Shown here one piece after another: positions 1-8,134 of a DNA stretch of 64,000 nt. This DNA comes from Alphaproteobacteria bacterium (lineage in GTDB: Bacteria > Pseudomonadota > Alphaproteobacteria > UBA828). Both the position numbers and the translations under genes were made by a program. Where the stretch lies: NCBI GenBank assembly GCA_011523425.1, contig WTGU01000073.1:1-64000 (forward strand), given 5' to 3'. How positions within the stretch are numbered: position 1 is the stretch's first letter; the number at the start of each line of letters is the position of its first letter. Under the pieces are notes generated by a model that worked only from the letters and a program-made list of their open reading frames with translations, did no database searches and was not told the DNA's origin.

Positions 1-234
1 CATGCCGCGACCCTCGCACGCCCACCCCGCGCCGTGCACCGCACCATGGTGCGGGCGCGCCCGGCTGGGAGCGCGCGCCTGAGTCGCTCGTGCCTGGAAG
101 GTCACGAGCGCGGTACACAAAGGTCGCGAGCGCGATAGAAGGGTCTGCGCGGGCCGCAGTCGCAGCCTGGAGCGACTTCCGAGCGCACCGGATCACGCGG
201 CGGGATCGAGCGCTCGCATCGCGCCCCGCGCCCG
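1..234. other. intergenic sequence at window edge
   Basis: No coding region is convincing here. The stretch is GC-rich and lies downstream of the minus-strand dcd gene. I see no tRNA-like fold and no clear terminator with a T-run. What lies to the left is outside the window. Confidence 0.5.
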
Positions 235-1332
235 TCAGGCGGGCCGCTTGAACTGCTTGGCGAGCGCGAGCCCCTGGCGCTGGTAGGAGGAGCCGATGCC
301 GTGCCCGTAGAGATCGGCCGGGCGCTCGGTCAGGGGCTCGAAGAGGAGGCGGCCGATGATCTGGCCGTCCTCGATCACGAAGGGCACGTCGTGGGAGCGC
401 ACCTCCAGCACCGCGCGCGTGCCGGCGGCACCGGCCTCGTCGTGCCCGAAGCCGGGATCGAAGAAGCCCGCATAGTGGGCGCGAAACTCGCCGACGAGCG
501 TATCGTAGGCCACCATCTCGGCGGCGTGATCGGGCGGAATCCGCACCGATTCCTTCGAGGCCAGGATGTAGAAGTCGTCCGGGTTCAGGATCACCCCGCC
601 GCCTGAGGGGTGCGCGATGGGCTCCCAGAAATCGTCGGGCTCGTAGCGGCCGACCGCGTCGAGGTCGATCAGGTCCGTATGGCGCTTCGCCTTCCAGCCC
701 ACCAGCCCCTCGCCGTCGCCGGCCAGATCGACGGTGAGCGGCAGCCCGCCCGCGAACCCCTTGCCGCCAACCTCGCCCTCGATCAGCCGGCGCTCGTCGT
801 GCAGGCGCTGGAGCGCGCGGTCGGAATAGCCGGGATCGCCCCGCTTGAAGCGGAGCTGGTTCAGCCGGCTACCGGCGCGCACCACGATGCTGAAGGTGCG
901 CGGCGAGACCTCGGCATAGAGCGGCCCGCGGTAGCCGCGCCGGACCCGATCGAACTCGTGCGCCTCGTCGGTGATGAGCCGGGTGAAGATATCGAGCCGG
1001 CCGGTGGAGCTCTTGGGGTTGGCATGGGCCGCGATGTCGGGCGCGAGCGCGAGGCTCTCCATGAGCGGCACGATGTAGACGCAGCCCCGCTCCAGCACGG
1101 CGCCGGACGCAAGGTCGATCTCGTGCATGCCGAGACGCGCGATCTTCGCGCTGACGCTCTCGCGCCCCGGCAGGAAGCTCGCCCGCACCCGGAAGGCCCT
1201 GGGCCCCAGCCTGAGGTCGAGACTCGCCGGCTGGATCTGGGCCGCGCCGACGGGCTCGCCCGCGACCACCCCACCGTTCTCGATCAGGGCCACGATCGCG
1301 GTGCTGGACAGGACTCCCGCTTTCCTCGCCAT
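235..1332 (-). CDS. dcd: 2'-deoxycytidine 5'-triphosphate deaminase, long type
   Basis: Predicted to deaminate dCTP to dUTP in the cytosol, feeding dTMP synthesis. The 365-residue length is about twice that of the E. coli-type enzyme and matches the two-domain form common in Alphaproteobacteria. Visible family features are the early 'IQPASLDLRLG' strand, the central 'HANPKSSTGRLDIFTRL' segment holding the conserved Ser-Ser-x-Gly-Arg substrate site, and a related 'FFDPGFGHDEAG' segment in the C-terminal half, as expected for an internally duplicated dUTPase-like fold. It is last in a minus-strand series hemE-hemH-hemJ-dcd, 19 bp after hemJ, and may be co-transcribed with it. The ATG at 1332 is directly followed by the family's N-terminal region, so the start is comfortable. 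Confidence 0.9.
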   Translation of the reverse strand: MARKAGVLSSTAIVALIENGGVVAGEPVGAAQIQPASLDLRLGPRAFRVRASFLPGRESVSAKIARLGMHEIDLASGAVLERGCVYIVPLMESLALAPDIAAHANPKSSTGRLDIFTRLITDEAHEFDRVRRGYRGPLYAEVSPRTFSIVVRAGSRLNQLRFKRGDPGYSDRALQRLHDERRLIEGEVGGKGFAGGLPLTVDLAGDGEGLVGWKAKRHTDLIDLDAVGRYEPDDFWEPIAHPSGGGVILNPDDFYILASKESVRIPPDHAAEMVAYDTLVGEFRAHYAGFFDPGFGHDEAGAAGTRAVLEVRSHDVPFVIEDGQIIGRLLFEPLTERPADLYGHGIGSSYQRQGLALAKQFKRPA

Positions 1333-1351
1333 CGGCTGCGCTCCCGGCCGG

Positions 1352-1795
1352 TCAGAAGGGTCTCACGATCACCAGCACCACGATAGCGATCATGGCCACC
1401 GTCGGCACCTCGTTCACCCTCCGGTAGAAGCGCGCGCTGCGGCGGTTGCGGTCGGCGGCGAAGTCGTGGCGCCAGCGCGCGAGCAGCCCGTGAAAGGCGG
1501 TGAGCAGCAGCGCGAGCGCGAGCTTGGGGTAGATCCAGATATCGCCCGACCAGTCGATCGCGCCGGGCTGCGCCAGCAGCGCGCCGCCGAGGCCGACGCT
1601 CGCCACCATCGCCGGGTTGACGATCAGCCTGAGCAGGCGCCGCTCCATGACCTTCAGCGTCTCGGAAAGCTCCGAGCCGGGCTCGGCGTTCGCGTGGTAG
1701 ACGTAGAGCCGGGGCAGGTAGAGCATGCCCGCCATCCAGGCGATCACCGCGATCACGTGGAGCGCGCGAAGCCAGGCGTAGAGGTCGTCGGCCAT
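1352..1795 (-). CDS. hemJ: protoporphyrinogen IX oxidase, HemJ/CopD-like membrane protein
   Basis: A 147-residue integral membrane protein with about four hydrophobic segments. The N-terminal 'LRALHVIAVIAWMAGMLYL' carries the conserved His of the HemJ (UPF0093) family. Further family features are the 'YPKLALALLLTAFHG' helix with its conserved Lys, and a charged cytosolic 'RFYRRVNEVPT' stretch before the last helix. HemJ oxidises protoporphyrinogen IX to protoporphyrin IX, the step just before ferrochelatase. Its position directly after hemH, sharing one base in a TGATG overlap at 1793-1797, supports the haem role. The ATG at 1795 was chosen over upstream in-frame codons because those lie inside hemH and give no family sequence. 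Confidence 0.88.
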   Translation of the reverse strand: MADDLYAWLRALHVIAVIAWMAGMLYLPRLYVYHANAEPGSELSETLKVMERRLLRLIVNPAMVASVGLGGALLAQPGAIDWSGDIWIYPKLALALLLTAFHGLLARWRHDFAADRNRRSARFYRRVNEVPTVAMIAIVVLVIVRPF

Positions 1796-2847
1796 CAGTG
1801 AACCGCCAGCGGGCAGCCGCGGTGGGCGGCGGGGCAGAGCCGCCCGCCTGCGCCCGCCTCCACGCCGCCCCAGTCCGCGCCCCAGCCCGCGCCACCGAGC
1901 GCGCCCCGCACGAGGCTCGCCAGCGCCGCGATGAACGCGGGCTGGGTGCCGAGCGCCGGCACCCGGTGGTAGGCGGGCACGCCGGCGGCCTCCGCACGCT
2001 CCCGGTAGTCGATGTCGAGCTCTACCAGGGTCTCGCTGTGCTCGGAGACGAACGCGACCGGCACGACCACGACCGGCACGCGCGCCCGGCCGGCGCGCTC
2101 GATCTCGTCCACGGTCGAGGGCTCCAGCCAGGCGAGCGGCCCCACCTTGCTCTGGTAGCAGACCGCCCAGTCCAGCCCCTCGCGGCCCAGCCGGGCGACG
2201 ATCCGCCGCGCGGTCTCCTCCACCTGCCACTGGTAGGGATCGCCCCGAGCGACCACGCTCTTGGGCAGGCCGTGGGCGGAGAAGAGCAGCCGCGGGCTGC
2301 CCGTCGCGGCCGCGGCGTCCAGCAGGGGCGCGATCAGCGCCGCGTGGGCCTCTGCCAGCCCGTCGGCGCTGGGATAGCAGCAGACGGCGCGGGTCGGCGC
2401 GGTGACGGCGGCGGCGGCGGCCGCTCGTCGCCAGGCGTCGAAGGAGGATGCCGTGGTCGTGGTGGAGAACTGGGGGTAGAGCGGCAGCAGCACGATACGG
2501 TCGGGCCGGAAGGCTGCGACCCGGCGCGCTGCCGCCTCGCTCAGCGGATGCCAGTGGCGCATGGCGATGACGACCTCGACCGCGTCGAGGCCGCCGAGCG
2601 CCGCCTTCAGGGCCGCCGCCTGCGCCTCGGTCTCGGCCAGCAGCGGCGAGCGCCCGCCGAGCGCACGGTAGATGGTGCGCGCCTCCGGCCCGCGCCGGCG
2701 CGCGATCAGGCGGGCGAGCACATGTCGCACCGGCGCGGGCGCCCGGATGATAGCCGGATCCCGGAACAGGTTGCGCAGGAAGGGTTCGACGGCATCGAGC
2801 GAATCCGGCCCGCCCAGGTTGAAGAGCACCACAGCCACCCGGCTCAC
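1795..2847 (-). CDS. hemH: ferrochelatase
   Basis: Inserts ferrous iron into protoporphyrin IX, the last step of protohaem synthesis. The protein (350 aa) opens with the ferrochelatase hallmark 'VVLFNLGGPDSLDAVEPFL'. It contains 'LLFSAHGLP', the Ser-Ala-His-Gly-Leu-Pro segment with the catalytic His, and further on 'VPVAFVSEHSETLVELDIDY', with the conserved Glu that completes the active site. The GTG at 2847 overlaps the hemE stop by four bases (GTGA, 2844-2847), a typical translational coupling, and gives the usual family length. An upstream in-frame extension exists but lies inside hemE and is rejected. Confidence 0.95.
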   Translation of the reverse strand: MSRVAVVLFNLGGPDSLDAVEPFLRNLFRDPAIIRAPAPVRHVLARLIARRRGPEARTIYRALGGRSPLLAETEAQAAALKAALGGLDAVEVVIAMRHWHPLSEAAARRVAAFRPDRIVLLPLYPQFSTTTTASSFDAWRRAAAAAAVTAPTRAVCCYPSADGLAEAHAALIAPLLDAAAATGSPRLLFSAHGLPKSVVARGDPYQWQVEETARRIVARLGREGLDWAVCYQSKVGPLAWLEPSTVDEIERAGRARVPVVVVPVAFVSEHSETLVELDIDYRERAEAAGVPAYHRVPALGTQPAFIAALASLVRGALGGAGWGADWGGVEAGAGGRLCPAAHRGCPLAVH

Positions 2848-3902
2848 CCGTCGTCCCTCCCGCCGCGGCGACGCACCAGGTCGCAAAGCGTCGCGACGTT
2901 TTCGGGCGGCGTGCCCGGCAGCACGCCTTCGCCGAGATTGAAGACGAAGGGCCCGTGCACGAGCGTCTCCAGGATCGTGCGGACAGCGCGCTCGAGCGCG
3001 TCGCCGCCCGCCAGCAATGCCACCGGGTCGAGGTTGCCCTGGACCGCGCAGTGCGGCTGCAGGTGCGCCGCAGCCCAGACAGGCGGCACCGTACTGTCTA
3101 CCGAGATCGCGTCCGCCCCGGTCTCCCTGGCGAAGCGCTCGCAGAGCACGCCGGCACCGCGCGGATAGAGGATGACCGGCGCCCCCGGACGGGCCGCCTT
3201 CACGTCGCTCACGAGCCGCCGTGCAGGCTCGATGCACCAGCGATCGAGCTCGGCTTCCGGCAGGGCGCCGGCCCAGCTATCGAAGACCTGGACGAGATCG
3301 GCGCCGGCATCGAGCTGCGCGATCAGGTGCGCCGCCACCGCCTCGCGCACGGTCTCGATCAGCCGCGCGAAGCTCTCCGGCTCGCGATAGGCCCAGCTCT
3401 TCACCGCCGTGAAGTCCCGGCCCCTGCCACCGCCCACCATGTAGGTGGCAAGCGTCCAGGGCGCGCCGGCGAAGCCCAGCACCGCAGCCCCGGCGGGCGC
3501 CGCTTCCGCCACCCGCTCCATCGCCTCGTATACCGGCGCGAGATGCCGGCGCTGACGCTCCTCGTCGAAGACCGGCAGCGCATCGCCCTCAGCAATGGGC
3601 TCGAGCCTGGGCCCTTCGCCCTCCTGAAACCAGACCTTCTGGCCGAGGGCATCCGCCACCACCAGTATGTCCGAGAAGAGGATCACCCCGTCCAGGGCGA
3701 AACGCCGCAGCGGCTGCAGGCTCGCCTCCGCCGCCAGCGCCGGGTCGTAGCAGAGATCGAGGAAGGAGCCGGCCCTGGCCCGCAGCGCACGGTATTCCGG
3801 CAGGTAGCGCCCGGCCTGACGCATGAGCCAGAGCGGGGGCGGTTGCTGCCTCTCCCCTCGCAGCGCCGCCAGGAGAGGCTTCGCGTCTCGGTTCTTGCTC
3901 AC
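2844..3902 (-). CDS. hemE: uroporphyrinogen III decarboxylase
   Basis: Decarboxylates uroporphyrinogen III to coproporphyrinogen III in the cytosol. The 352-residue protein shows the family's N-terminal signature 'PLWLMRQAGRYLPEYRALR', with the Arg residues that bind substrate carboxylates. It also has 'GVILFSDILVVADALG', with the catalytic Asp, and the glycine-rich 'GFAGAPWTLATYMVGGG' loop. The start is GTG at 3902, which gives the normal family length. It is first in a coupled hemE-hemH-hemJ run. The AT-rich stretch 35-60 bp upstream (3937-3960) may hold its promoter. In Caulobacter and Rickettsia hemE borders the chromosomal origin, and the same seems true here. Confidence 0.96.
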   Translation of the reverse strand: MSKNRDAKPLLAALRGERQQPPPLWLMRQAGRYLPEYRALRARAGSFLDLCYDPALAAEASLQPLRRFALDGVILFSDILVVADALGQKVWFQEGEGPRLEPIAEGDALPVFDEERQRRHLAPVYEAMERVAEAAPAGAAVLGFAGAPWTLATYMVGGGRGRDFTAVKSWAYREPESFARLIETVREAVAAHLIAQLDAGADLVQVFDSWAGALPEAELDRWCIEPARRLVSDVKAARPGAPVILYPRGAGVLCERFARETGADAISVDSTVPPVWAAAHLQPHCAVQGNLDPVALLAGGDALERAVRTILETLVHGPFVFNLGEGVLPGTPPENVATLCDLVRRRGGRDDG

Positions 3903-3941
3903 GTGCCGGCTCTTGTCCCCGGGATGGCCAGACTAGCTTCA

Positions 3942-3956
3942 TTAAATATCTATTGA
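3942..3956. promoter_or_regulatory. CtrA-like half-site pair in the AT-rich patch
   Basis: The bases read TTAA, seven bases, TTGA, one mismatch from the Caulobacter CtrA site TTAA-N7-TTAA. It sits 40-54 bp upstream of the hemE start, as CtrA sites do near the weak and strong hemE promoters of the Caulobacter origin. One near-match of eight defined bases in an AT-rich patch can arise by chance. Confidence 0.35.
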
Positions 3957-4159
3957 TAAGGGTGGTTGCTGATGTTGACGGCGGAGACGGCGGGATTGTC
4001 GCGTTGTTCTCCGACCTCTGCTGAACGAGTGCCCGCGCTGGGCGCACGGGGGGCCGGGCGGGGAATATCTGTGAGGACGCACGCGTGCTCCCGGCCAGCC
4101 GCCCTCCCGGCAAGCGTGGAATAGGGGGAAGGCGATCCGGGGCCGCCAAGGCAGCGCCG

Positions 4160-4168
4160 TTATCCACG
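4160..4168 (+). promoter_or_regulatory. DnaA box-like site 1
   Basis: TTATCCACG matches the DnaA box TTATCCACA at eight of nine positions, within the proposed origin. Confidence 0.6.
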
Positions 4169-4204
4169 ATATAAGAGTTCCGCGACATGGATGGCCGGAG
4201 AGGC

Positions 4205-4213
4205 TGGGGATAA
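4205..4213 (-). promoter_or_regulatory. DnaA box-like site 2
   Basis: The minus strand reads TTATCCCCA, eight of nine positions of the DnaA box, about 40 bp from site 1 and in opposite orientation. Confidence 0.5.
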
Positions 4214-4250
4214 GCTGAGGGGCGGCGGGAGAGGCCGCGTCGCTGGCCTC

Positions 4251-4259
4251 TTGTCCACA
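4251..4259 (+). promoter_or_regulatory. DnaA box-like site 3
   Basis: TTGTCCACA matches the DnaA box at eight of nine positions, about 45 bp from site 2 and 58 bp before the ppsR start. Confidence 0.5.
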
Positions 4260-4316
4260 GCGGAGCGTTGAGGAATCGCGCTCGCGCGGCGGCGGAGCGC
4301 GAACGGGGACGGAGCC

Positions 4317-5132
4317 ATGCAGAGCTTTCACCTGCACCTGGTCTCGGACGCCACCGGCGAGACCTGCATCACGATCGCGCGGGCGGCGGCGGCGCAGTTC
4401 CAGGGCGTGGAATCGGTCGAGCACCTGTGGTCGCTGGTGCGCACGGAGAGCCAGCTCCGCCGCGTCCTCGTCAATGTCGAGGCCGAGCCCGGCGTGGTGA
4501 TGTTCACGCTGGTGGACCCGGCGCTGAGAGAGCTCCTGCACGAGGAATGCCGGCGCATCGACGTCCCCTGCATCCCGCTGCTCGACACGGCGATTGCGGC
4601 CTTGAGCGGGTTCCTCGGCATCGAGAGCCGCAACCAGCCCGGCCGCCAGCACGTCATGGATGCCGCCTATGTCGAGCGCATCGACGCCATGAACTATGCG
4701 CTGGGCCACGATGACGGCCGCTCGAGCGCGACGCTGCGCGACGCGGATATCGTGCTGGTGGGCGTGTCGCGGACATCGAAGACGCCGACCTGCTTCTACC
4801 TCGCCAACCGCGGCCTCAAGGCGGCGAACGTGCCGGTGGTTCCCGGCTGTCCCCTGCCGCCGGAGTTGAAGACCCTGAAGGACGCGCTGGTGGTCGGCCT
4901 CACCTGCCACCCGGACCAGCTCCTCGATGTCCGCCGCAACCGCATGCGCATGATCGGCGCGGTCGGCGAGACCGGCTACGTCGATCCCGCCCAGGTCGAG
5001 GAGGAGGTGCGGCAGGCGCGACGGCTCTTCGCCGAGGCCGGCTGGCCGGTGATCGACGTGAGCCATCGCTCGATCGAGGAGACCGCCGCCGCGATCCTCC
5101 AGCTTCACGACCGGCGCGCGCTGCCCGGCTGA
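4317..5132 (+). CDS. ppsR: PEP synthase / PPDK regulatory kinase-phosphorylase (DUF299)
   Basis: Bifunctional regulator that reversibly phosphorylates a Thr of phosphoenolpyruvate synthase or pyruvate phosphate dikinase. The ADP-dependent kinase reaction inactivates the target and the Pi-dependent phosphorylase reaction restores it. The 271-residue protein begins with the family strand 'FHLHLVSDATGETC'. It has the P-loop-like 'GVSRTSKTPTCFYLAN' near residue 150 and the family's 'PGCPLPPELKTL' segment. Length and motifs fit the DUF299 family throughout. The ATG at 4317 gives the complete N-terminal strand. This is the RP001/CC_0001-type gene that marks one side of alphaproteobacterial origins, and it starts the ppsR-maf-aroE-coaE-dnaQ series. 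Which target (PPDK or PEP synthase) it controls cannot be told from the window. Confidence 0.93.
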   Translation: MQSFHLHLVSDATGETCITIARAAAAQFQGVESVEHLWSLVRTESQLRRVLVNVEAEPGVVMFTLVDPALRELLHEECRRIDVPCIPLLDTAIAALSGFLGIESRNQPGRQHVMDAAYVERIDAMNYALGHDDGRSSATLRDADIVLVGVSRTSKTPTCFYLANRGLKAANVPVVPGCPLPPELKTLKDALVVGLTCHPDQLLDVRRNRMRMIGAVGETGYVDPAQVEEEVRQARRLFAEAGWPVIDVSHRSIEETAAAILQLHDRRALPG

Positions 5133-5205
5133 GCCGGTTGGCGCTGCGGTGGAAGGGTATATGCTGCGGCGCGGCGCGAACGAGCAGGAAAGGGGCGGCG
5201 AGGCC

Positions 5206-5847
5206 ATGGCGACGGCCGATTTCGGTACCGCCGCTCGCGGCGAGACCGGCGCCGCGCGGCTGGTGCTCGCGTCCGCGGCGTCGTCGCGGGCGACGATGTT
5301 GCGGGCGGCAGGCGTCTCCTTCGCCATCCAGCCGGCCATGGTAGACGAGGGCGCGGTCAAGGGCGCCATGCGCGCGGACGATCCCGAGGGCAGGGAGACC
5401 GCGCAGGCGCTCGCCGCCCTCAAGGCCCGCCGGGTCAGCGCGCGCGAGCCCGGCGCCTACGTCATCGGCGCCGACCAGCTCCTCGTCTGCGAGGCCGACT
5501 GGTTCGACAAGCCGGTGGACCGCGAGGACGCGCGCTCGCAGCTCAGGCGGCTCAGGGGCCGCAGCCACATGCTGGTCACGGCGGTGTCCGTGGTCAGGGA
5601 CGAGGCCGAGCTCTGGAGTCATCTGGCCTGCCCCGAGATCGTCATGCGACCCTTCTCCGACGCCTTCATCGAGCGCTATCTCGAGCAGGCGGGGGACGGC
5701 ATCCTCGGCTGCGTCGGCAGCTACGAGGCAGAGGCGCTGGGCGGGCAGCTGCTCGCCGAGATCAGGGGCGACTGGTTCGCCGTGCTGGGGCTGCCGCTCC
5801 TGCCGCTCCTCGCCTTCCTGCGCGAGCACGGGCTGGTGGAGACATGA
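5206..5847 (+). CDS. maf: Maf-family nucleotide pyrophosphatase
   Basis: Maf proteins hydrolyse non-canonical or damaged nucleoside triphosphates to monophosphates. Family features are 'LVLASAASSRATMLRAAGV' at the N terminus (normally LASASPRR), 'YVIGADQLLVCE' with the catalytic Asp region, and a C-terminal 'GSYEAEALGGQLL' segment. The first motif deviates from the usual Ser-Pro-Arg-Arg, a variation seen in alphaproteobacterial Maf-like proteins next to the origin. I prefer the ATG at 5206 (213 aa) because the 19 residues added by the ATG at 5149 match nothing in the family. The stop overlaps the aroE start by four bases (ATGA). Confidence 0.85.
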   Translation: MATADFGTAARGETGAARLVLASAASSRATMLRAAGVSFAIQPAMVDEGAVKGAMRADDPEGRETAQALAALKARRVSAREPGAYVIGADQLLVCEADWFDKPVDREDARSQLRRLRGRSHMLVTAVSVVRDEAELWSHLACPEIVMRPFSDAFIERYLEQAGDGILGCVGSYEAEALGGQLLAEIRGDWFAVLGLPLLPLLAFLREHGLVET

Positions 5848-6683
5848 TCCTCACGGGCGCGGCGCGGCTCGCAGGCGTCATGGGCTGGCCGGTGGCGCAC
5901 TCGCGCTCGCCGCGCATCCACGGCTACTGGCTCGAGGAGAAGGGAATCGACGGCGCCTACCTGCCGCTCGCGGTCCGGCCCGAGGCGTTGGGCGCAGCCC
6001 TTGCCGCGCTGCCTGTATTGGGTTTTCGCGGCTGCAACCTCACCGCGCCACACAAGGAGGCCGCGCTGGCCTGCATGGCGACCCTCTCGGAGACCGCGCG
6101 CCGCATCGGCGCTGTCAACACGGTGACGGTCGGCGCCGACGGGGCGCTGCACGGCGACAATACCGACGGCTTCGGCTTCATCAGCCATCTGCGCCGGGAG
6201 GCGCCGGCATGGGAGCCGCTGGCGCCGGCCTGCGTGCTGGGGGCGGGCGGCGCGGCGCGGGCCGTGGTGGATGCGCTCGCCGCGGCGGGTGCGGCCGAGA
6301 TCCGCGTGGTCAACCGCTCGCCCGAGCGTGCGGCGGCGCTCGCCGAGGCGGCCGGCGCGGGCGTCCGCCCGTTGCCCTGGGAGGAGCGCGAGGCCGCGCT
6401 CGCGGGCTGCGGCCTCCTGGTCAACACCACGCAGCTCGGCCAGGTGGGCAAGCCTGCGCTCGAACTTGATTTGGGGCGGCTACCGACCGATGCGGTGGTC
6501 TACGATCTCGTCTATGCGCCGCTCGAGACCGCGCTGCTGCGGGCGGCGCGGGCTCGGGGCAACCGGGCGGTGGACGGGCTCGGCATGCTGATCCACCAGG
6601 CCCGGCCCGGCTTCGCAGCCTGGTTCGGCGCGGACGCGGATGCTTCGGCGGCGCTCCGCTCCTTCGCCGCCGCCGGGCTCTGA
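5844..6683 (+). CDS. aroE: shikimate dehydrogenase (NADP+)
   Basis: Reduces 3-dehydroshikimate to shikimate in aromatic amino acid synthesis. The 279-residue protein shows 'GWPVAHSRSPRIHGYWLEE' (shikimate-binding Ser-x-Ser), 'LTAPHKEAAL' with the catalytic Lys, and 'NTDGFGF' with the partner Asp. It then has a Rossmann loop 'VLGAGGAARAVVDALAAAG' and the NADP-selective 'VVNRSPERA'. All key residues are present. It starts inside the maf stop codon and lies 11 bp before coaE, so the set is probably one transcript. The same order beside the origin is known from other Alphaproteobacteria. Confidence 0.95.
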   Translation: MILTGAARLAGVMGWPVAHSRSPRIHGYWLEEKGIDGAYLPLAVRPEALGAALAALPVLGFRGCNLTAPHKEAALACMATLSETARRIGAVNTVTVGADGALHGDNTDGFGFISHLRREAPAWEPLAPACVLGAGGAARAVVDALAAAGAAEIRVVNRSPERAAALAEAAGAGVRPLPWEEREAALAGCGLLVNTTQLGQVGKPALELDLGRLPTDAVVYDLVYAPLETALLRAARARGNRAVDGLGMLIHQARPGFAAWFGADADASAALRSFAAAGL

Positions 6684-6694
6684 GGGCCCGTGCT

Positions 6695-7366
6695 GTGGTC
6701 GTCCTCGGCCTCACCGGCTCGATCGGCATGGGCAAGACGACCGTCGCCAACGCGCTCAGGGCGTCCGGCGCGGCGGTCTGGGACGCCGATGCGGCGGTTC
6801 ACCGGCTGCTCGCAGCCGGCGGCGCCGCCGTGGCGCCGGTCCTCGCGCTCTTTCCCGATGCGGCCCGCGCCGGGGACCCTGCGTCGGGCGTCGACCGCGC
6901 GGCCCTCGGCGCCCGCGTCTTCGGCGATCCGGCGGCACTGGCCCGGCTGGAAGCGATCCTGCACCCGCTCGTGCGCGCCGGCGAGCGGCACTTCCTTGCG
7001 GCCAGCCAGCGCCGGGGCTGCCGGCTCGCGGTGCTCGACGTGCCGCTGCTCTTCGAGACCGGCGGCGAGACGCGCTGCGACGCGACGCTCGTGGTGTCTG
7101 CGCCCGCCTTCGTGCAGCGCGCGCGGGTGCTCGGCCGGGCACGCATGTCCGAGGAGCGGCTGGCCGCGATCCTCGCCCGCCAGATGGCGGACGTGGAGAA
7201 GCGCCGGCGCGCCGACTTCGTGATCCGCACCGGGCTCGACCGGCGCGTATCCAGGCTCGCAGCGCGCCGCGTCGCCGCCCGTCTCTCCGCGCTCACCGGC
7301 ACCCGCTGGCCGGGCTGCTGGGCGGGCGCGCTCGTGCCGAAGGCCGGAGGGGGTCGCCATGCGTGA
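6695..7366 (+). CDS. coaE: dephospho-CoA kinase
   Basis: Phosphorylates the 3'-hydroxyl of dephospho-CoA, the last step of coenzyme A synthesis. Domains are a P-loop 'GLTGSIGMGKTTVANALR' at the N terminus, 'VWDADAAVHRLL' with the conserved Asp-Ala-Asp, and 'LDVPLLFETG' in the CoA-binding lid region. The start is GTG at 6695, which places the P-loop about five residues in, as is usual. The C-terminal tail runs a little past the normal domain. The gene overlaps dnaQ by eight bases, which implies coupled translation. Confidence 0.93.
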   Translation: MVVLGLTGSIGMGKTTVANALRASGAAVWDADAAVHRLLAAGGAAVAPVLALFPDAARAGDPASGVDRAALGARVFGDPAALARLEAILHPLVRAGERHFLAASQRRGCRLAVLDVPLLFETGGETRCDATLVVSAPAFVQRARVLGRARMSEERLAAILARQMADVEKRRRADFVIRTGLDRRVSRLAARRVAARLSALTGTRWPGCWAGALVPKAGGGRHA

Positions 7367-8033
7367 GGTCGTGCTCGATACCGAGACCACCGGCCTCGAG
7401 CCGGCGGCAGGCCACAGGATCGTCGAGATCGGCGCCGTCGAGCTGGTCAACCATATCCCCTCCGGCAGGCGCTTCCAGCGCTATCTCGACCCCGAGCGCG
7501 ATATGCCGGAGGACGCCGAGCGGGTGCACGGGCTGACCCGCGCCTTTCTCGCGGGCCACAAGCGCTTCGCAGACGAGGTGGATGCCGTGCTCGCCTTCAT
7601 CGGCGACGCGAAGCTCGTCATGCACAATGCGAGCTTCGATCTCGGCTTTCTCAACGCCGAGCTGGAGCGGATCGCGAGGCCTCCCATCCCGGCGTCGCGG
7701 ACGGTGGACACGCTGGCGCTTGCGCGCCGCAAGTATCCCGGCGCGCCGGCGAGCCTGGACGCGCTCTGCAAGCGCTTCGGGGTCGACCGCTCGGCGCGCG
7801 AGAAGCACGGCGCGCTGCTCGATGCGGAGCTCCTCACCGAGGTCTATCTGGAGCTCACCGGCGGCCGCCAGCCGGGGCTCGGCCTGCAGCAGGCGGCGGC
7901 GCCGCAGGGTGCCGCGCCCGCGCCCCGCGCCGCGCGTACGCGCACGCCCCGGCCGCACGCACCGAGCGAGGCCGAAGCGGCGGCGCACGCCGCCTTCGTC
8001 GCGACCCTCGACGATCCCATCTGGAACGACTGA
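7359..8033 (+). CDS. dnaQ: DNA polymerase III epsilon subunit (3'-5' exonuclease)
   Basis: Proofreading exonuclease of the replicative polymerase. DEDDh-type motifs are all visible: Exo I 'VLDTETTGLEP' with Asp and Glu near the start, Exo II 'LVMHNASFDLGFLN', and Exo III 'REKHGALLDAELL' with the catalytic His and Asp. The C-terminal tail after residue 165 is rich in Ala, Pro and Arg and corresponds to the flexible alpha-subunit-binding tether. The 224-residue length is normal. It follows coaE with an eight-base overlap, and the neighbourhood beside the origin is conserved in related bacteria. Confidence 0.94.
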   Translation: MREVVLDTETTGLEPAAGHRIVEIGAVELVNHIPSGRRFQRYLDPERDMPEDAERVHGLTRAFLAGHKRFADEVDAVLAFIGDAKLVMHNASFDLGFLNAELERIARPPIPASRTVDTLALARRKYPGAPASLDALCKRFGVDRSAREKHGALLDAELLTEVYLELTGGRQPGLGLQQAAAPQGAAPAPRAARTRTPRPHAPSEAEAAAHAAFVATLDDPIWND

Positions 8034-8049
8034 ACGGCAGGGCGGCCGG

Positions 8050-8079
8050 CGAGACGGGCTGGCGCCCGGCCCCGTCTCG
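8050..8079 (+). terminator. hairpin after dnaQ, possible terminator
   Basis: A perfect 9-bp inverted repeat (CGAGACGGG at 8050-8058, CCCGTCTCG at 8071-8079) with a 12-nt GC-rich loop, 16 bp after the dnaQ stop. No T-run follows, so intrinsic termination is uncertain. Confidence 0.45.
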
Positions 8080-8134
8080 ACACCCCTCGGGCGATGCGGC
8101 AGGATCGCGCCGCCGCACGAGGAGGGAGACCGCC

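Larger units (their letters stand above)
3903..4316. other. probable chromosomal replication origin (oriC)
   Basis: A 414-bp gap between divergent hemE and ppsR. It holds an unusually AT-rich patch for this genome at 3937-3960 and three sequences one mismatch from the DnaA box TTATCCACA, at 4160-4168, 4205-4213 (inverted) and 4251-4259. Established knowledge: in Caulobacter and Rickettsia the origin lies between hemE and the RP001-type gene, and maf, aroE, coaE and dnaQ follow. The order here is identical. Genes on both sides are transcribed away from the gap, as expected next to an origin. The assignment is by context and motifs; a GC-skew switch was not computed. Confidence 0.8.
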
